Below are positions 1 to 10,443 of a stretch of DNA of 64,000 nucleotides, one piece after another; position 1 is the stretch's first letter; each line of letters begins with the position of its first letter. Below the pieces are notes generated by a model that was not told where the DNA came from, ran no database searches, and was given only the letters and a program-made list of their open reading frames with translations. This DNA comes from Streptomyces agglomeratus (GTDB taxonomy: Bacteria; Actinomycetota; Actinomycetes; Streptomycetales; Streptomycetaceae): positions 1,861,001-1,925,000 of the forward strand of contig NZ_MEHJ01000001.1 of NCBI RefSeq assembly GCF_001746415.1, read 5' to 3'. Position numbers and translations under genes: made by a program.

Positions 1-3101
<3,101 letters not shown>

Positions 3102-3117
3102 GATCCGACCCCTCTCT

Positions 3118-3149
3118 TGTTGCGCATTGCACCACTGGTTGCGCGATGA
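3118..3149. promoter_or_regulatory. candidate IclR-type operator ahead of mscR
   Basis: The stretch holds TGTTGCGCATTGC followed 19 bases later by a second GTTGCGC. The same 13-mer, with one difference, occurs at 4278-4290 in front of the Rieske ferredoxin gene. An IclR regulator gene lies between the two sites. The shared motif next to a regulator suggests an operator, but binding is inferred only. Confidence 0.4.
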
Positions 3150-3236
3150 GAGACATACTGTGAATGCGATCGCGGGGCCGTCAAGGGGGCGGATCGGCCG
3201 CAGAGCACGCGGCCGCCCGGCGGTGCGACCCGGTAG

Positions 3237-3285
3237 CCGGACGGGCCGAACACCGATCGTCCGCAGGGGTGTTCAGCCCGTCCGG
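3237..3285 (-). terminator. hairpin terminator downstream of the IclR gene
   Basis: Arms at 3237-3254 and 3268-3285 pair over 17 of 18 bases around a 13-base loop. The hairpin sits about 70 bases past the stop of the IclR regulator and before mscR. There is no U tract, as is usual in Streptomyces. Confidence 0.6.
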
Positions 3286-3357
3286 TTTCCGGCCCGCCGG
3301 TCTCCAGCCCGCCCGCCGGGTGTCCAGCCCGTCCGGTGTCCGCCGGGCAAGGCGGCG

Positions 3358-4185
3358 TCAGGTGCGGTGGCCCATCCGGTACGACAGCTCCCCCGCCGCG
3401 TCGACGGCCAGCTTGGCCAGTTCCACCAGCCGCGCCTCGTCCATCCGGTACACCGGTCCCGACACGCTGACGGCTCCGACCACCTTCCCGTCGTGGGCGC
3501 GCACGGGCGCCGCGACCGCGCTCAGCCCGACCTCCATCTCCTCGGACACGACGGCGTACCCGTCGGCCGCGATCTCCGCCAGCTGCGCGCGCAGTTCGGC
3601 CGCCGAGGTCACGGTGTGCTCGGTGAACCGCGGCAGCCGGCGGGCCAGGAAGAGCTCCCGGGTCGCCTCCGGAAGCCCGGCGAGCAGCACCTTCCCGCTG
3701 GAGGTGGCGTGCAGCGGCGTACGCCTCCCGAACCAGTTCTGCGCGGTGACGGACGCCGCGCCGCGCGCCTGCATGATGTTGACCGCCGCGTCGTCGTCGA
3801 GGACCGCGAGGTTGACCGTCTCCCCCGCCTCGTCGGCGAGTTCGCGTACGACGGGGGCGCTCTCCTGGGAGATGTCCAGCCGCCCGGCGGCGGCCCCCGC
3901 GAGTCTGAGCACCCCGGCGCCCAGGTAGTACTTCCCCCCGTCCTTCGCCTGCCCCACCAGGCCGCGGTTCTCCAGCACGCCCAGCAGCCGGAAGGCGGTC
4001 GACTTGTGGACCTCCAGTTCGTCGGCGATCTCGGTGACCCCCGCCTCGCCGAGTCTCGCCAGGATCTCCAGCACACTCACCGCGCGGTCCACCGACTGAA
4101 CGGAACTCGCGCCTCCCTTGGTCCGCTTCGCCTCGTCGGGCGCCTCCGGCTCCTGCGTGTCGACTGTCTCGCTCCTGCTCGCCAT
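3358..4185 (-). CDS. IclR family transcriptional regulator
   Basis: A 275-residue regulator with an N-terminal winged helix-turn-helix (SVQSVDRAVSVLEILA onward, with VTEIADELEVHKSTAFRLL as the recognition region) and a C-terminal ligand-sensing IclR domain (HATSSGKVLLAGL, then the YAVVSEEMEVGLSAVAAPV segment). The ATG at 4183-4185 is preferred over upstream alternatives because the helix-turn-helix follows at the usual distance and GGTGAGAG lies upstream. It is flanked by mscR (same strand) and a divergent Rieske gene, both preceded by the same TGTTGCGCAT motif. It is therefore the likely regulator of the local one-carbon/demethylation genes. Its effector is unknown. Confidence 0.88.
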   Translation of the reverse strand: MASRSETVDTQEPEAPDEAKRTKGGASSVQSVDRAVSVLEILARLGEAGVTEIADELEVHKSTAFRLLGVLENRGLVGQAKDGGKYYLGAGVLRLAGAAAGRLDISQESAPVVRELADEAGETVNLAVLDDDAAVNIMQARGAASVTAQNWFGRRTPLHATSSGKVLLAGLPEATRELFLARRLPRFTEHTVTSAAELRAQLAEIAADGYAVVSEEMEVGLSAVAAPVRAHDGKVVGAVSVSGPVYRMDEARLVELAKLAVDAAGELSYRMGHRT

Positions 4186-4277
4186 GTGTCCGCTCTCACC
4201 ACCTGGCGGCCGATTCACGGCCGTCTTCGACGGGGCCCTTGACGCAACGGCCCCCGATCCGGATTGTGTTCCGCACC

Positions 4278-4290
4278 TGTTGCGCATCGC
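4278..4290. promoter_or_regulatory. candidate IclR-type operator in the IclR/Rieske divergent region
   Basis: TGTTGCGCATCGC matches the motif at 3118-3130 at 12 of 13 bases. It lies between the divergent starts of the IclR gene and the Rieske ferredoxin gene, where it could serve autoregulation and control of the ferredoxin. This is inferred from repetition and position. Confidence 0.4.
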
Positions 4291-4349
4291 GCGCGTCGAT
4301 GCACCATCTGGAACATCATGTTACCGAAGAGCGAACTCTGGGGGCTCTG

Positions 4350-4688
4350 GTGATTCCTGTCTGCCACCTCGACGACCTGCCCGAGGGCGAGTCCGTCCGG
4401 CTCTCCACCGAGCCGCCGATCGCCGTGTTCCGCACCGGAGGCGCGCTCTACGCGATCGACGACACCTGCTCCCACCAGGACGCCTCGCTGTCCGAGGGCT
4501 GGCTGGAGGGATGCTTCGTCGAATGCCCCCTGCACGCGGCCCGGTTCGATCTGCGCACCGGCCAGCCCAGCAACCCGCCCGCCCGCCGACCGGTCCGCAC
4601 CCACCGGGTGTCGGTCGACGAGAACGGCTACGTCCGCGTCCAGCCGGCCACCGACGCCGAACCGGCGAGGGAAGGCAGCGCCGCGTAA
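4350..4688 (+). CDS. Rieske [2Fe-2S] ferredoxin subunit of a non-heme iron oxygenase
   Basis: A small Rieske protein that carries electrons to a ring-hydroxylating or amine-demethylating oxygenase. The cluster ligands are intact: C-x-H in TCSHQD and C-x2-H in ECPLHAARFD. The reading frame is open from 4239. I chose the GTG at 4350 because known relatives begin at the equivalent of VIPVCHLDDLP; the ATG at 4299 would add 17 residues and is the alternative. No oxygenase subunit is in this window. Given the amine oxidoreductase and IclR neighbours, a partner oxygenase acting on a betaine-like substrate is a reasonable guess, but only a guess. Confidence 0.8.
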   Translation: MIPVCHLDDLPEGESVRLSTEPPIAVFRTGGALYAIDDTCSHQDASLSEGWLEGCFVECPLHAARFDLRTGQPSNPPARRPVRTHRVSVDENGYVRVQPATDAEPAREGSAA

Positions 4689-4758
4689 AGACCGTCGCTG
4701 TACGCGACCTGCTCGCGGGCCGCATACATGCGCGTACGGGGTAGCAGGCAAAAGAACA

Positions 4759-4802
4759 GCGCCGGGCTGTGCGACTCCTCCAGCAGTCGCACAGCCCGGC
4801 GC
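4759..4802. terminator. bidirectional hairpin terminator
   Basis: A perfect 18-bp inverted repeat (4759-4776 pairs with 4785-4802) with an 8-base loop lies between the convergent Rieske gene and the small secreted protein gene. Position and symmetry fit a terminator serving both strands. Confidence 0.85.
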
Positions 4803-4849
4803 CCGGACCTACTGATCGGATTCCAGAAGGAATTCCGAATCGGGAAATA

Positions 4850-5278
4850 CTAGCGGCGCACCGTCACGCAGGCCGTTCCGACCTTGCCGGTATTACGCCA
4901 GGAAGTGACGCACACCTTGGTGTTGTCCCGGTAGTTCCTGTTCGGCGTGATCTTAATGCCGACCTGCTTGCTCTTGTAGTTCCTCACGGGCGACGTCTTC
5001 TTGTACAGCGGGCGTCCCGGCTCCTTGATTTCGAGCCTGAACTTCGTCGCCACCACCGCACGCGGGTTGGGAGTACAACCCGGGTAGCGGGAGCAGTCGC
5101 CGAACGCCGTCACTTCCCGGACGGTGAGGCCACTCCCCTTGACGGACACACACGCCGTGAAGACCGAACCGCCGTTGCACTTGCTTGCGCTCGCGTGGGC
5201 CGGGCCCGCGGTGGCAAGCATGCCCACGCCCACAGCCGCAGCGGTCGCACCGGTCGCAATTGCGCGCTTGAAACGCAT
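4850..5278 (-). CDS. small secreted protein of unknown function
   Basis: I do not recognise a family. The 142-residue product starts with a clear Sec signal peptide (MRFKRAIATG, hydrophobic alanine/valine core, and a likely cleavage after GPAHA at about residue 29). The mature part is about 110 residues, basic, with six cysteines (in SKCNGG, TACVSV, GDCSRYPGC, KVCVTS and TACVTV) that could form disulfides. Lysine, tyrosine and asparagine are common for this genome, and the codon use looks less GC-biased than in the neighbours. A strong GGAGGAAA ribosome site precedes the ATG. It stands alone between a terminator and an A/T-rich upstream region. A small extracellular beta-type protein or inhibitor is possible but unproven. 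Confidence 0.8.
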   Translation of the reverse strand: MRFKRAIATGATAAAVGVGMLATAGPAHASASKCNGGSVFTACVSVKGSGLTVREVTAFGDCSRYPGCTPNPRAVVATKFRLEIKEPGRPLYKKTSPVRNYKSKQVGIKITPNRNYRDNTKVCVTSWRNTGKVGTACVTVRR

Positions 5279-5556
5279 TCAATTTCCTCCGTTGGCACTT
5301 CCGGGGGATTCCCGCACGACACGGAAATACGGCGTCACGCCGGAATGCTTCACAGCCGGCCGAATCAATCGACCGCTCCCCCGATTTGGTCGATCACCAA
5401 CCTATTGAGGCACCCGGAGGGTGTCAACAGATTGTTGAAGCGCCAATCCGGAGGGCGAGGGGAAGTGGTTGAATTCATAATTCAAAACCGCGCGGGTGCG
5501 GTGTTGAATAGAATCCAATATTCCAGGAAGAGGTAATGGAATTAGTGTTTCCGAAT
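5279..5556. other. A/T-rich intergenic stretch upstream of the small secreted protein
   Basis: This gene-free region is clearly poorer in GC than its surroundings, especially about 5460-5555. It probably carries the promoter of the secreted-protein gene. I could not identify a convincing -35/-10 pair, repeat or ORF. Confidence 0.5.
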
Positions 5557-5599
5557 GGAGTGACGGCCTCCGGTAAACGACTCCCGTCGGCCGCACTCC
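5557..5599 (-). terminator. candidate terminator of the GH6 cellulase gene
   Basis: GGAGTGACGGCC (5557-5568) pairs with GGCCGCACTCC (5589-5599) with one bulged base. The hairpin begins about 20 bases beyond the cellulase stop codon. Confidence 0.5.
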
Positions 5600-5620
5600 G
5601 GGCACGCGGCAGTCCCTTGC

Positions 5621-6910
5621 TCAGTGCGGCATGATCGCCGGATTGGCGAGCCGGACCAGTTCGAGTGCCTGGGCGGGGAACCAGTCACCCGCCTTCGGGT
5701 CGATCGTGCCCCGCTCGGGGTCCTTGGGGCCCTTCGTACCGCGCAGGCACGCGCCGTCCGACTCGCCCGGGGTCTTGATCCACAGGTTGGCGTCGTTGAG
5801 CGGGTCGCCGGTGCGGGTGGTGGGACGGATGCCGAGACCGCGTCCCGGCGGGTTGCACCAGTCCTGCGCGTCGCGGTACTTGCCGGCGGGCGGGGTCCAG
5901 GGGCCCCTGCCGTTGCGGCTGTTGTCGGTGACGAAGTGCTTCATGCGGTCCGGGACGAAGGGCACGTGTCGGTCGAGCCAGCGCTGGGCGTCCGCGCGCT
6001 TCCACTTCTGGGTCGGGCAGGCGGACGCCTTCCCGCCCTTGTCGACGTGGGCCAGGCAGGACGAGATGAGCCTGCCGTACCAGGCGTTGGCGTCGTCCGT
6101 GCCGTAGTTGGAGACGTTCACGGCGAATCCGGTGGCGCGGGCGACCCCGCCCTTGATCAGGCGGGGCACGATGCTGTCCACGGTGTGCCACGCCGGGTGC
6201 CCGGCGTCTACGTACACCTTCGTGCGGGGCAGGGCGCCGAGGGTGGCGGCGGCGCCTTCGACCTGGGCGTAGCGCGCGGCGGTCGCGGCGGCCCTGGCCG
6301 CCTCCGCGTCCTTCTCGTCCTTGGCCTCCTTCGCGTCCTTGGCCTCCTTCCCGTCCTTCCGGGCGCCGGCCGGGCAGTCGGCCGGCACCAGGGCGAGCGC
6401 GTCGGGTTCCACGACGACGAGCGCGCGGCCGCGGCCGATGCCGGCCGCAACGGCACCGACCCACGCGCGGTACTCGGCCGTGTCGCGCAGACCACCGGCC
6501 GAATACTGGGAGCAGTCGCGGCCGGGGACGTTGTAGAGCACCAGCGTGGGGGTCTTCTTCCGCCGGGCGGCGTCGCGGACGATCGCGCGCGTCTCGCTCC
6601 TGACTTCGTCCGGCGTACGGCCGGCGAGCCACACGGCGTGCGGGGTAGCGGCCATGGCCCGCAGTCCGGCGGCCTCGCGCGGCTGCTTGGCGCGCTCCAT
6701 CGCGTCGGCCTGCCGGTACGCCGCCGGGTTGGCCCGCGGCGCGTACAGGCTGGTGGCGACGTCGACCGGGTCTTCGGACGCGGCGGTCGTGGCGGTCGTG
6801 GCCGCGGCCGGCAGCGCGCCGAGCAGCAGCGCCGACGCCAGACCGGTGGTGGTCAGGGTGAGGGGGAGGGCGAGGGGGGCGGTGCGGAGGATCGGTCGTC
6901 TGATGCGCAC
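5621..6910 (-). CDS. secreted glycoside hydrolase family 6 cellulase
   Basis: A 429-residue exported enzyme that cleaves beta-1,4-glucan by inversion. It starts at a GTG with AGGAG seven bases upstream and has a signal peptide running to about residue 40. GH6 motifs are intact: VPGRDCSQYSAGG (catalytic acid region), VVVEPDALALVP, YVDAGHPAWH, VSNYGTDD, FVTDNSRNGRGPW, DWCNPPGRGLG and LWIKTPGESDGACLRG. There is no carbohydrate-binding module. An unusual Lys/Asp/Glu/Ala-rich insert (about 25 residues, DNA about 6298-6362) follows the EPDALAL segment. Family knowledge places this as an endoglucanase or cellobiohydrolase; which one cannot be told without modelling the active-site loops. A CebR palindrome lies 37 bases upstream. 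Confidence 0.9.
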   Translation of the reverse strand: MRIRRPILRTAPLALPLTLTTTGLASALLLGALPAAATTATTAASEDPVDVATSLYAPRANPAAYRQADAMERAKQPREAAGLRAMAATPHAVWLAGRTPDEVRSETRAIVRDAARRKKTPTLVLYNVPGRDCSQYSAGGLRDTAEYRAWVGAVAAGIGRGRALVVVEPDALALVPADCPAGARKDGKEAKDAKEAKDEKDAEAARAAATAARYAQVEGAAATLGALPRTKVYVDAGHPAWHTVDSIVPRLIKGGVARATGFAVNVSNYGTDDANAWYGRLISSCLAHVDKGGKASACPTQKWKRADAQRWLDRHVPFVPDRMKHFVTDNSRNGRGPWTPPAGKYRDAQDWCNPPGRGLGIRPTTRTGDPLNDANLWIKTPGESDGACLRGTKGPKDPERGTIDPKAGDWFPAQALELVRLANPAIMPH

Positions 6911-6946
6911 AGGTTCACTCCTGGGTCGCGGGCGGCGACCGGCCGG

Positions 6947-6960
6947 TGGGAGCGCTCCCA
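6947..6960. promoter_or_regulatory. CebR operator (cellulase cis-element)
   Basis: TGGGAGCGCTCCCA is a perfect 14-bp palindrome identical to the classical Streptomyces cellulase cis-element bound by the LacI-family repressor CebR, which is released by cellobiose. It lies 37 bases ahead of the GH6 start codon. Confidence 0.9.
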
Positions 6961-7065
6961 CCATCCGGATACGGCCCGTCGGATTCAGTGGTCCAAGGCG
7001 TGTACGGCGCCACCGGGCCTCGGGCCGGGACGCCGGCGAAGGGCACCCCGGGGCCGCTCGCGGCA

Positions 7066-7485
7066 CTACGCGTGGCGCGGGCCGTCCGGCCGGGGCACCG
7101 CGGTGCGTATGAGGAGGAAGAGGCCCGCGCCCATGGCGTACCAGAGCAGGTCGGGCGCGTTGAAGGTCGAACCGAGCACGAGCCGTGCGAGGACGCTGCG
7201 CCCGGCCAGGTCGGCGGGTACGCCGGTGAGCTGCGCGCACTCGATCGCCCAGCTGACGGCGAGCGCGACACCGGCGGCCGCAGGCGGCCTGGTCGCGGGT
7301 GCGAGGGCGGTGACGAGCGTGCACAGCAGAACGGTGTAGAGCGCGTCCCCCGCGTACTTGGCGGTTTCGCCGTGCCCCACGGCCCGGACACCGAGCCCCG
7401 CGCACAGCGTCACGCCCGCGGCCACGGCCGCGAGGTGACGGGTCCGGGTCCGGGCCCGGCGCAGGGGGGCACTCACGGCGGACAC
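7066..7485 (-). CDS. DUF2809 family small integral membrane protein
   Basis: A 139-residue polytopic protein with about four hydrophobic segments (about residues 16-36, 42-62, 68-82 and 108-126). The motifs GDALYTVLL, WAIECAQLTG and LGSTFNAPDLLWYAMG are typical of DUF2809/VanZ-like proteins. No biochemical role is established for the family. It lies between the cellulase and xdhC on the same strand but is separated from both by promoter-sized gaps, so it probably belongs to neither unit. Confidence 0.75.
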   Translation of the reverse strand: MSAVSAPLRRARTRTRHLAAVAAGVTLCAGLGVRAVGHGETAKYAGDALYTVLLCTLVTALAPATRPPAAAGVALAVSWAIECAQLTGVPADLAGRSVLARLVLGSTFNAPDLLWYAMGAGLFLLIRTAVPRPDGPRHA

Positions 7486-7503
7486 TGTACGTCCGCACCG
7501 GCG

Positions 7504-8655
7504 TCAGGCGACGGAACCTATGCGTCCGGCCGGGGCCCGAGGACCCTCGTGGTGGATCGGGGTGTGCGCGCCGGTGAGCGACGCGCCGCTGCCCCCGCGC
7601 CGGGCGGCGACGATCTCGGCCGCGATGGACAGGGCGGTCTCCTCCGGCGTACGGGCGCCGAGGTCGAGGCCGATGGGGCTGCGCAACCGGGCCAGTTCGA
7701 GCTCGGTGACGCCGACGTCCCGCAGCCGCCTGTTGCGGTCCTCGTGGGTGCGGCGGGAGCCCATGGCACCGACGTACGCGATCGGAAGGCGCAGCGCCCG
7801 CTCCAGCAGGGGGATGTCGAACTTGGCGTCGTGGGTGAGGACGCAGAGCACCGTACGGCCGTCGACCTCGGTCGACTCCAGGTAGCGGTGCGGCCACTCG
7901 ACGACGATCTCGTCGGCCTCGGGGAAGCGCGCGCGGGTGGCGAAGACGGGACGCGCGTCGCACACGGTCACGTGGTAGCCGAGGAATTTGCCCACGCGCA
8001 CGAGGGCGGGGGCGAAGTCGATGGCGCCGAAGACGATCATGCGTGGGGCGGGGACGCTCGACTCGACGAGGAGCGTCAGCGGCCGGCCGCAGCGCGAGCC
8101 GTCCTCGCCGATGAGGACGGTGCCGGTGCGTCCGGCGTCGAGCATGGCGCGGGCCTCGCCCGCCGCCGTACGGTCCAGCTCGGGGTGGCCGCCGAGGGCG
8201 CCCTCGTACGAACCGTCGGGGCGGACGAGCAGGGCGCGGCCCATGACGTCGGCCGGCCCGTCGGTGATCCGCGCGACCGCCGCCGCATCCCCACATGCGG
8301 CGGTGGCCAGCGCTGCCGCGAACACCTCCCCGCCGGGAGAGTCCGCGCGTACCGGGGTGACGAGGATGTCGATCACGCCGCCGCAGGTCAGACCCACGGC
8401 GAACGCGTCCTCGTCGCTGTAGCCGAAGCTCTCCAGGACGGTTTCGCCGTCCTGGAGGGCCTGCCGGCACAGTTCGTACACCGCGCCCTCCACACACCCG
8501 CCGGAGACGGAGCCGATCGCCGTGCCTTCGGAATCGACCGCGAGGGCCGCTCCCGGCTGCCGGGGCGAACTGCCGTGGGTCGCCACGACCGTGGCCACGG
8601 CGAAGTCACGACCCTGCTCGACCCACCGGTTGAGCTCTTCGGCGATGTCCAGCAT
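7504..8655 (-). CDS. xdhC: XdhC/CoxI family molybdenum-enzyme maturation factor
   Basis: A 383-residue protein. XdhC proteins bind molybdenum cofactor, promote its sulfuration and hand it to xanthine dehydrogenase. The N-terminal XdhC/CoxI domain shows THGSSPRQPGAALAV and GSVSGGCVEGAVYE. The C-terminal Rossmann-like domain shows VFGAIDFAPALVRVGKFLGY, VLTHDAKFDIPLLERAL and YVGAMGSRRTHEDR. The gene lies 39 bases after the NCS2 permease and downstream of the three xdh subunit genes on the same strand, so it is the last member of the purine-catabolism unit. No defects are visible. Confidence 0.92.
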   Translation of the reverse strand: MLDIAEELNRWVEQGRDFAVATVVATHGSSPRQPGAALAVDSEGTAIGSVSGGCVEGAVYELCRQALQDGETVLESFGYSDEDAFAVGLTCGGVIDILVTPVRADSPGGEVFAAALATAACGDAAAVARITDGPADVMGRALLVRPDGSYEGALGGHPELDRTAAGEARAMLDAGRTGTVLIGEDGSRCGRPLTLLVESSVPAPRMIVFGAIDFAPALVRVGKFLGYHVTVCDARPVFATRARFPEADEIVVEWPHRYLESTEVDGRTVLCVLTHDAKFDIPLLERALRLPIAYVGAMGSRRTHEDRNRRLRDVGVTELELARLRSPIGLDLGARTPEETALSIAAEIVAARRGGSGASLTGAHTPIHHEGPRAPAGRIGSVA

Positions 8656-8694
8656 GACTGTCTCCTTACGGGGTGCTGAGGGCGGGCTCGGGGG

Positions 8695-10161
8695 TTATCC
8701 GACGCCCAGCCAGGATTCGATGGGGTGGATCGCGAAGTACACGATGAAGATCGCGGTCAGGCCCCACATGAAGGCGCTCACCTCGCGCGCCTTGCCCTGC
8801 GCCACCTTGATGACGACCCAGGAGATGACACCGGCGGCCACACCCGTGGTGATGGTGTAGGTGAACGGCATCAGGACCACGGTCAGGAACACCGGGGTCG
8901 CGGTGGCGCGGTCGCTCCAGTCGACGTGCCGGGCGTTCTGCATCATCATCGCGCCGATGACGACCAGGGCCGCGGAGGCGACTTCGGCCGGCACGATCGC
9001 GGTGAGCGGGGTGAAGAAGAGGCAGGCCGCGAAGAACGCGCCGGTCACCGCGGAGGAGAGGCCCGTACGGGCACCCTCGCCGACGCCGGTGGCCGACTCG
9101 ACGAAGACGGTCTGGCCGGAGGCACCGCCGACACCGCCGATGACACCGCCGGCGCCGTCGATGAAGAGCGCCTTGGACAGGCCCGGCATGCGGCCCTTGT
9201 CGTCGGCCAGCTTAGCCTCGCTGCCGACACCGATGATGGTGGCCATGGCGTCGAAGAAGCCGGCCAGCACCAGGGTGAAGACGATCATGGTGACGGTGAT
9301 GTAGCCGACTTCTCCGAAGCCGCTGAAGGACACTTCCCCGAAGAGTGAGAAGTCGGGGGCGGAGACCGCGCTTCCCTCCAGCTCCGGTGCGCGGAAGGAC
9401 CACGCCTTGCCGGGGATGCCGGCGATCGCGTTGAGGACCACCGCGACGACGGTGCCCACGACGATGCCGATCAGGATGGCGCCGGGTACGTTGCGGGCCT
9501 GGAGGGCGAAGATCAGCAGCAGGGTGACCGCGAAGATCAGGACGGGCCAGCCCGCCAGTTCACCCGCGGGACCGAGCGTGACCGGGCCACCGCCGAAGGC
9601 GGGGTTCTCGTGCACGAAGCCGGCCTTCACCAGGCCGATCAGCGCGATGAAGAGGCCGATGCCCATGGTGATGCCGTGCTTGAGCGCGATCGGGATCGCG
9701 TTCATGATCAGCTCGCGGAGGCCGGTGACCACCAGGAGGCAGATCACCGCACCGTAGGCCACACACATGGCCATGGCCTGCGGCCAGGTCATCACCTGGA
9801 TGACCTGAGAGGCAAGCACACCGGAGACGCTGAGACCGGCCGCGAGGGCGAGCGGGACCTTGCCCCAGAAGCCCATGAGCAGCGTGGTGACAGCGGCGGC
9901 GAGAGCAGTCGCGGTGATGAGGGCGGGCTGGCTGAGGCTGTTGCCCGCCACGTCCTTGCCGTTGAGGATCAGCGGGTTGAGCAGAAGGATGTACGCCATC
10001 GCCATGAAGGTGGTGATGCCGCCGCGGACCTCGGTCGCGACGGTGGATCCTCTGTCGGTTATGTGGAAGTACCGGTCGAGCCAGGACCGGCCGGCGGGCT
10101 GGCGCGTTCCCGCGCCGGCGTCCTCCGCCGTGGTCGTCGGCTCTGTGGACTGCTGGGTCAT
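8695..10161 (-). CDS. NCS2 family purine permease (guanine/hypoxanthine/adenine type)
   Basis: A 488-residue permease with about 12-14 transmembrane segments. The N-terminal sequence RGGITTFMAMAYILLLNPLIL and the central segment FFDAMATIIGVGSEAKLADDKGRMPG are characteristic of the AzgA/GhxP/PbuO branch, which takes up adenine, guanine or hypoxanthine by proton symport. It is transcribed between the xdh subunit genes and xdhC, matching import of purines for xanthine dehydrogenase. The 282-base gap upstream may contain its own promoter. The precise nucleobase is not decided by sequence alone. Confidence 0.9.
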   Translation of the reverse strand: MTQQSTEPTTTAEDAGAGTRQPAGRSWLDRYFHITDRGSTVATEVRGGITTFMAMAYILLLNPLILNGKDVAGNSLSQPALITATALAAAVTTLLMGFWGKVPLALAAGLSVSGVLASQVIQVMTWPQAMAMCVAYGAVICLLVVTGLRELIMNAIPIALKHGITMGIGLFIALIGLVKAGFVHENPAFGGGPVTLGPAGELAGWPVLIFAVTLLLIFALQARNVPGAILIGIVVGTVVAVVLNAIAGIPGKAWSFRAPELEGSAVSAPDFSLFGEVSFSGFGEVGYITVTMIVFTLVLAGFFDAMATIIGVGSEAKLADDKGRMPGLSKALFIDGAGGVIGGVGGASGQTVFVESATGVGEGARTGLSSAVTGAFFAACLFFTPLTAIVPAEVASAALVVIGAMMMQNARHVDWSDRATATPVFLTVVLMPFTYTITTGVAAGVISWVVIKVAQGKAREVSAFMWGLTAIFIVYFAIHPIESWLGVG

Positions 10162-10443
10162 GGTGCCTGTCTCCCAAGGTTCAAAGGGGCACCCGCATGG
10201 AGATTGGAAACGCGGGATTTGGGATGCTGCGAGGGCTGCACGACCCGGGGGACGGCCCGAGACGAACGGGGTTTTGACTCTGTGAGCGGTTACTGCGGGT
10301 TGCTGCGGTTATTGCGTTTCTGCTGTTTCTGCTGTTTCTGCGAGGACCGCGAGCGGTGCGGTACTTGAAGACCCCGGGCGGTGTCAGGCGGGGAATTGTG
10401 ACGTTCCTGGAGGCACGGCACCGCCCGGGGAGCTGGAGGGAAC
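10162..10443. other. intergenic region between NCS2 permease and xdh large subunit
   Basis: No ORF of substance is visible. It contains a short 9-bp tandem repeat (TTTCTGCTG units, about 10317-10342). I see no recognisable purine riboswitch and no strong hairpin. Confidence 0.5.

Noticed and set aside
8861..9304. Plus-strand ORFs opposite the NCS2 permease
   Set aside because: They are antisense to a gene with complete membrane segments and family motifs, and no ribosome site or homology is evident.
10162..10443. Purine riboswitch ahead of the NCS2 permease
   Set aside because: I could not find the conserved three-way-junction core, and control by the PucR-type regulator explains the locus.
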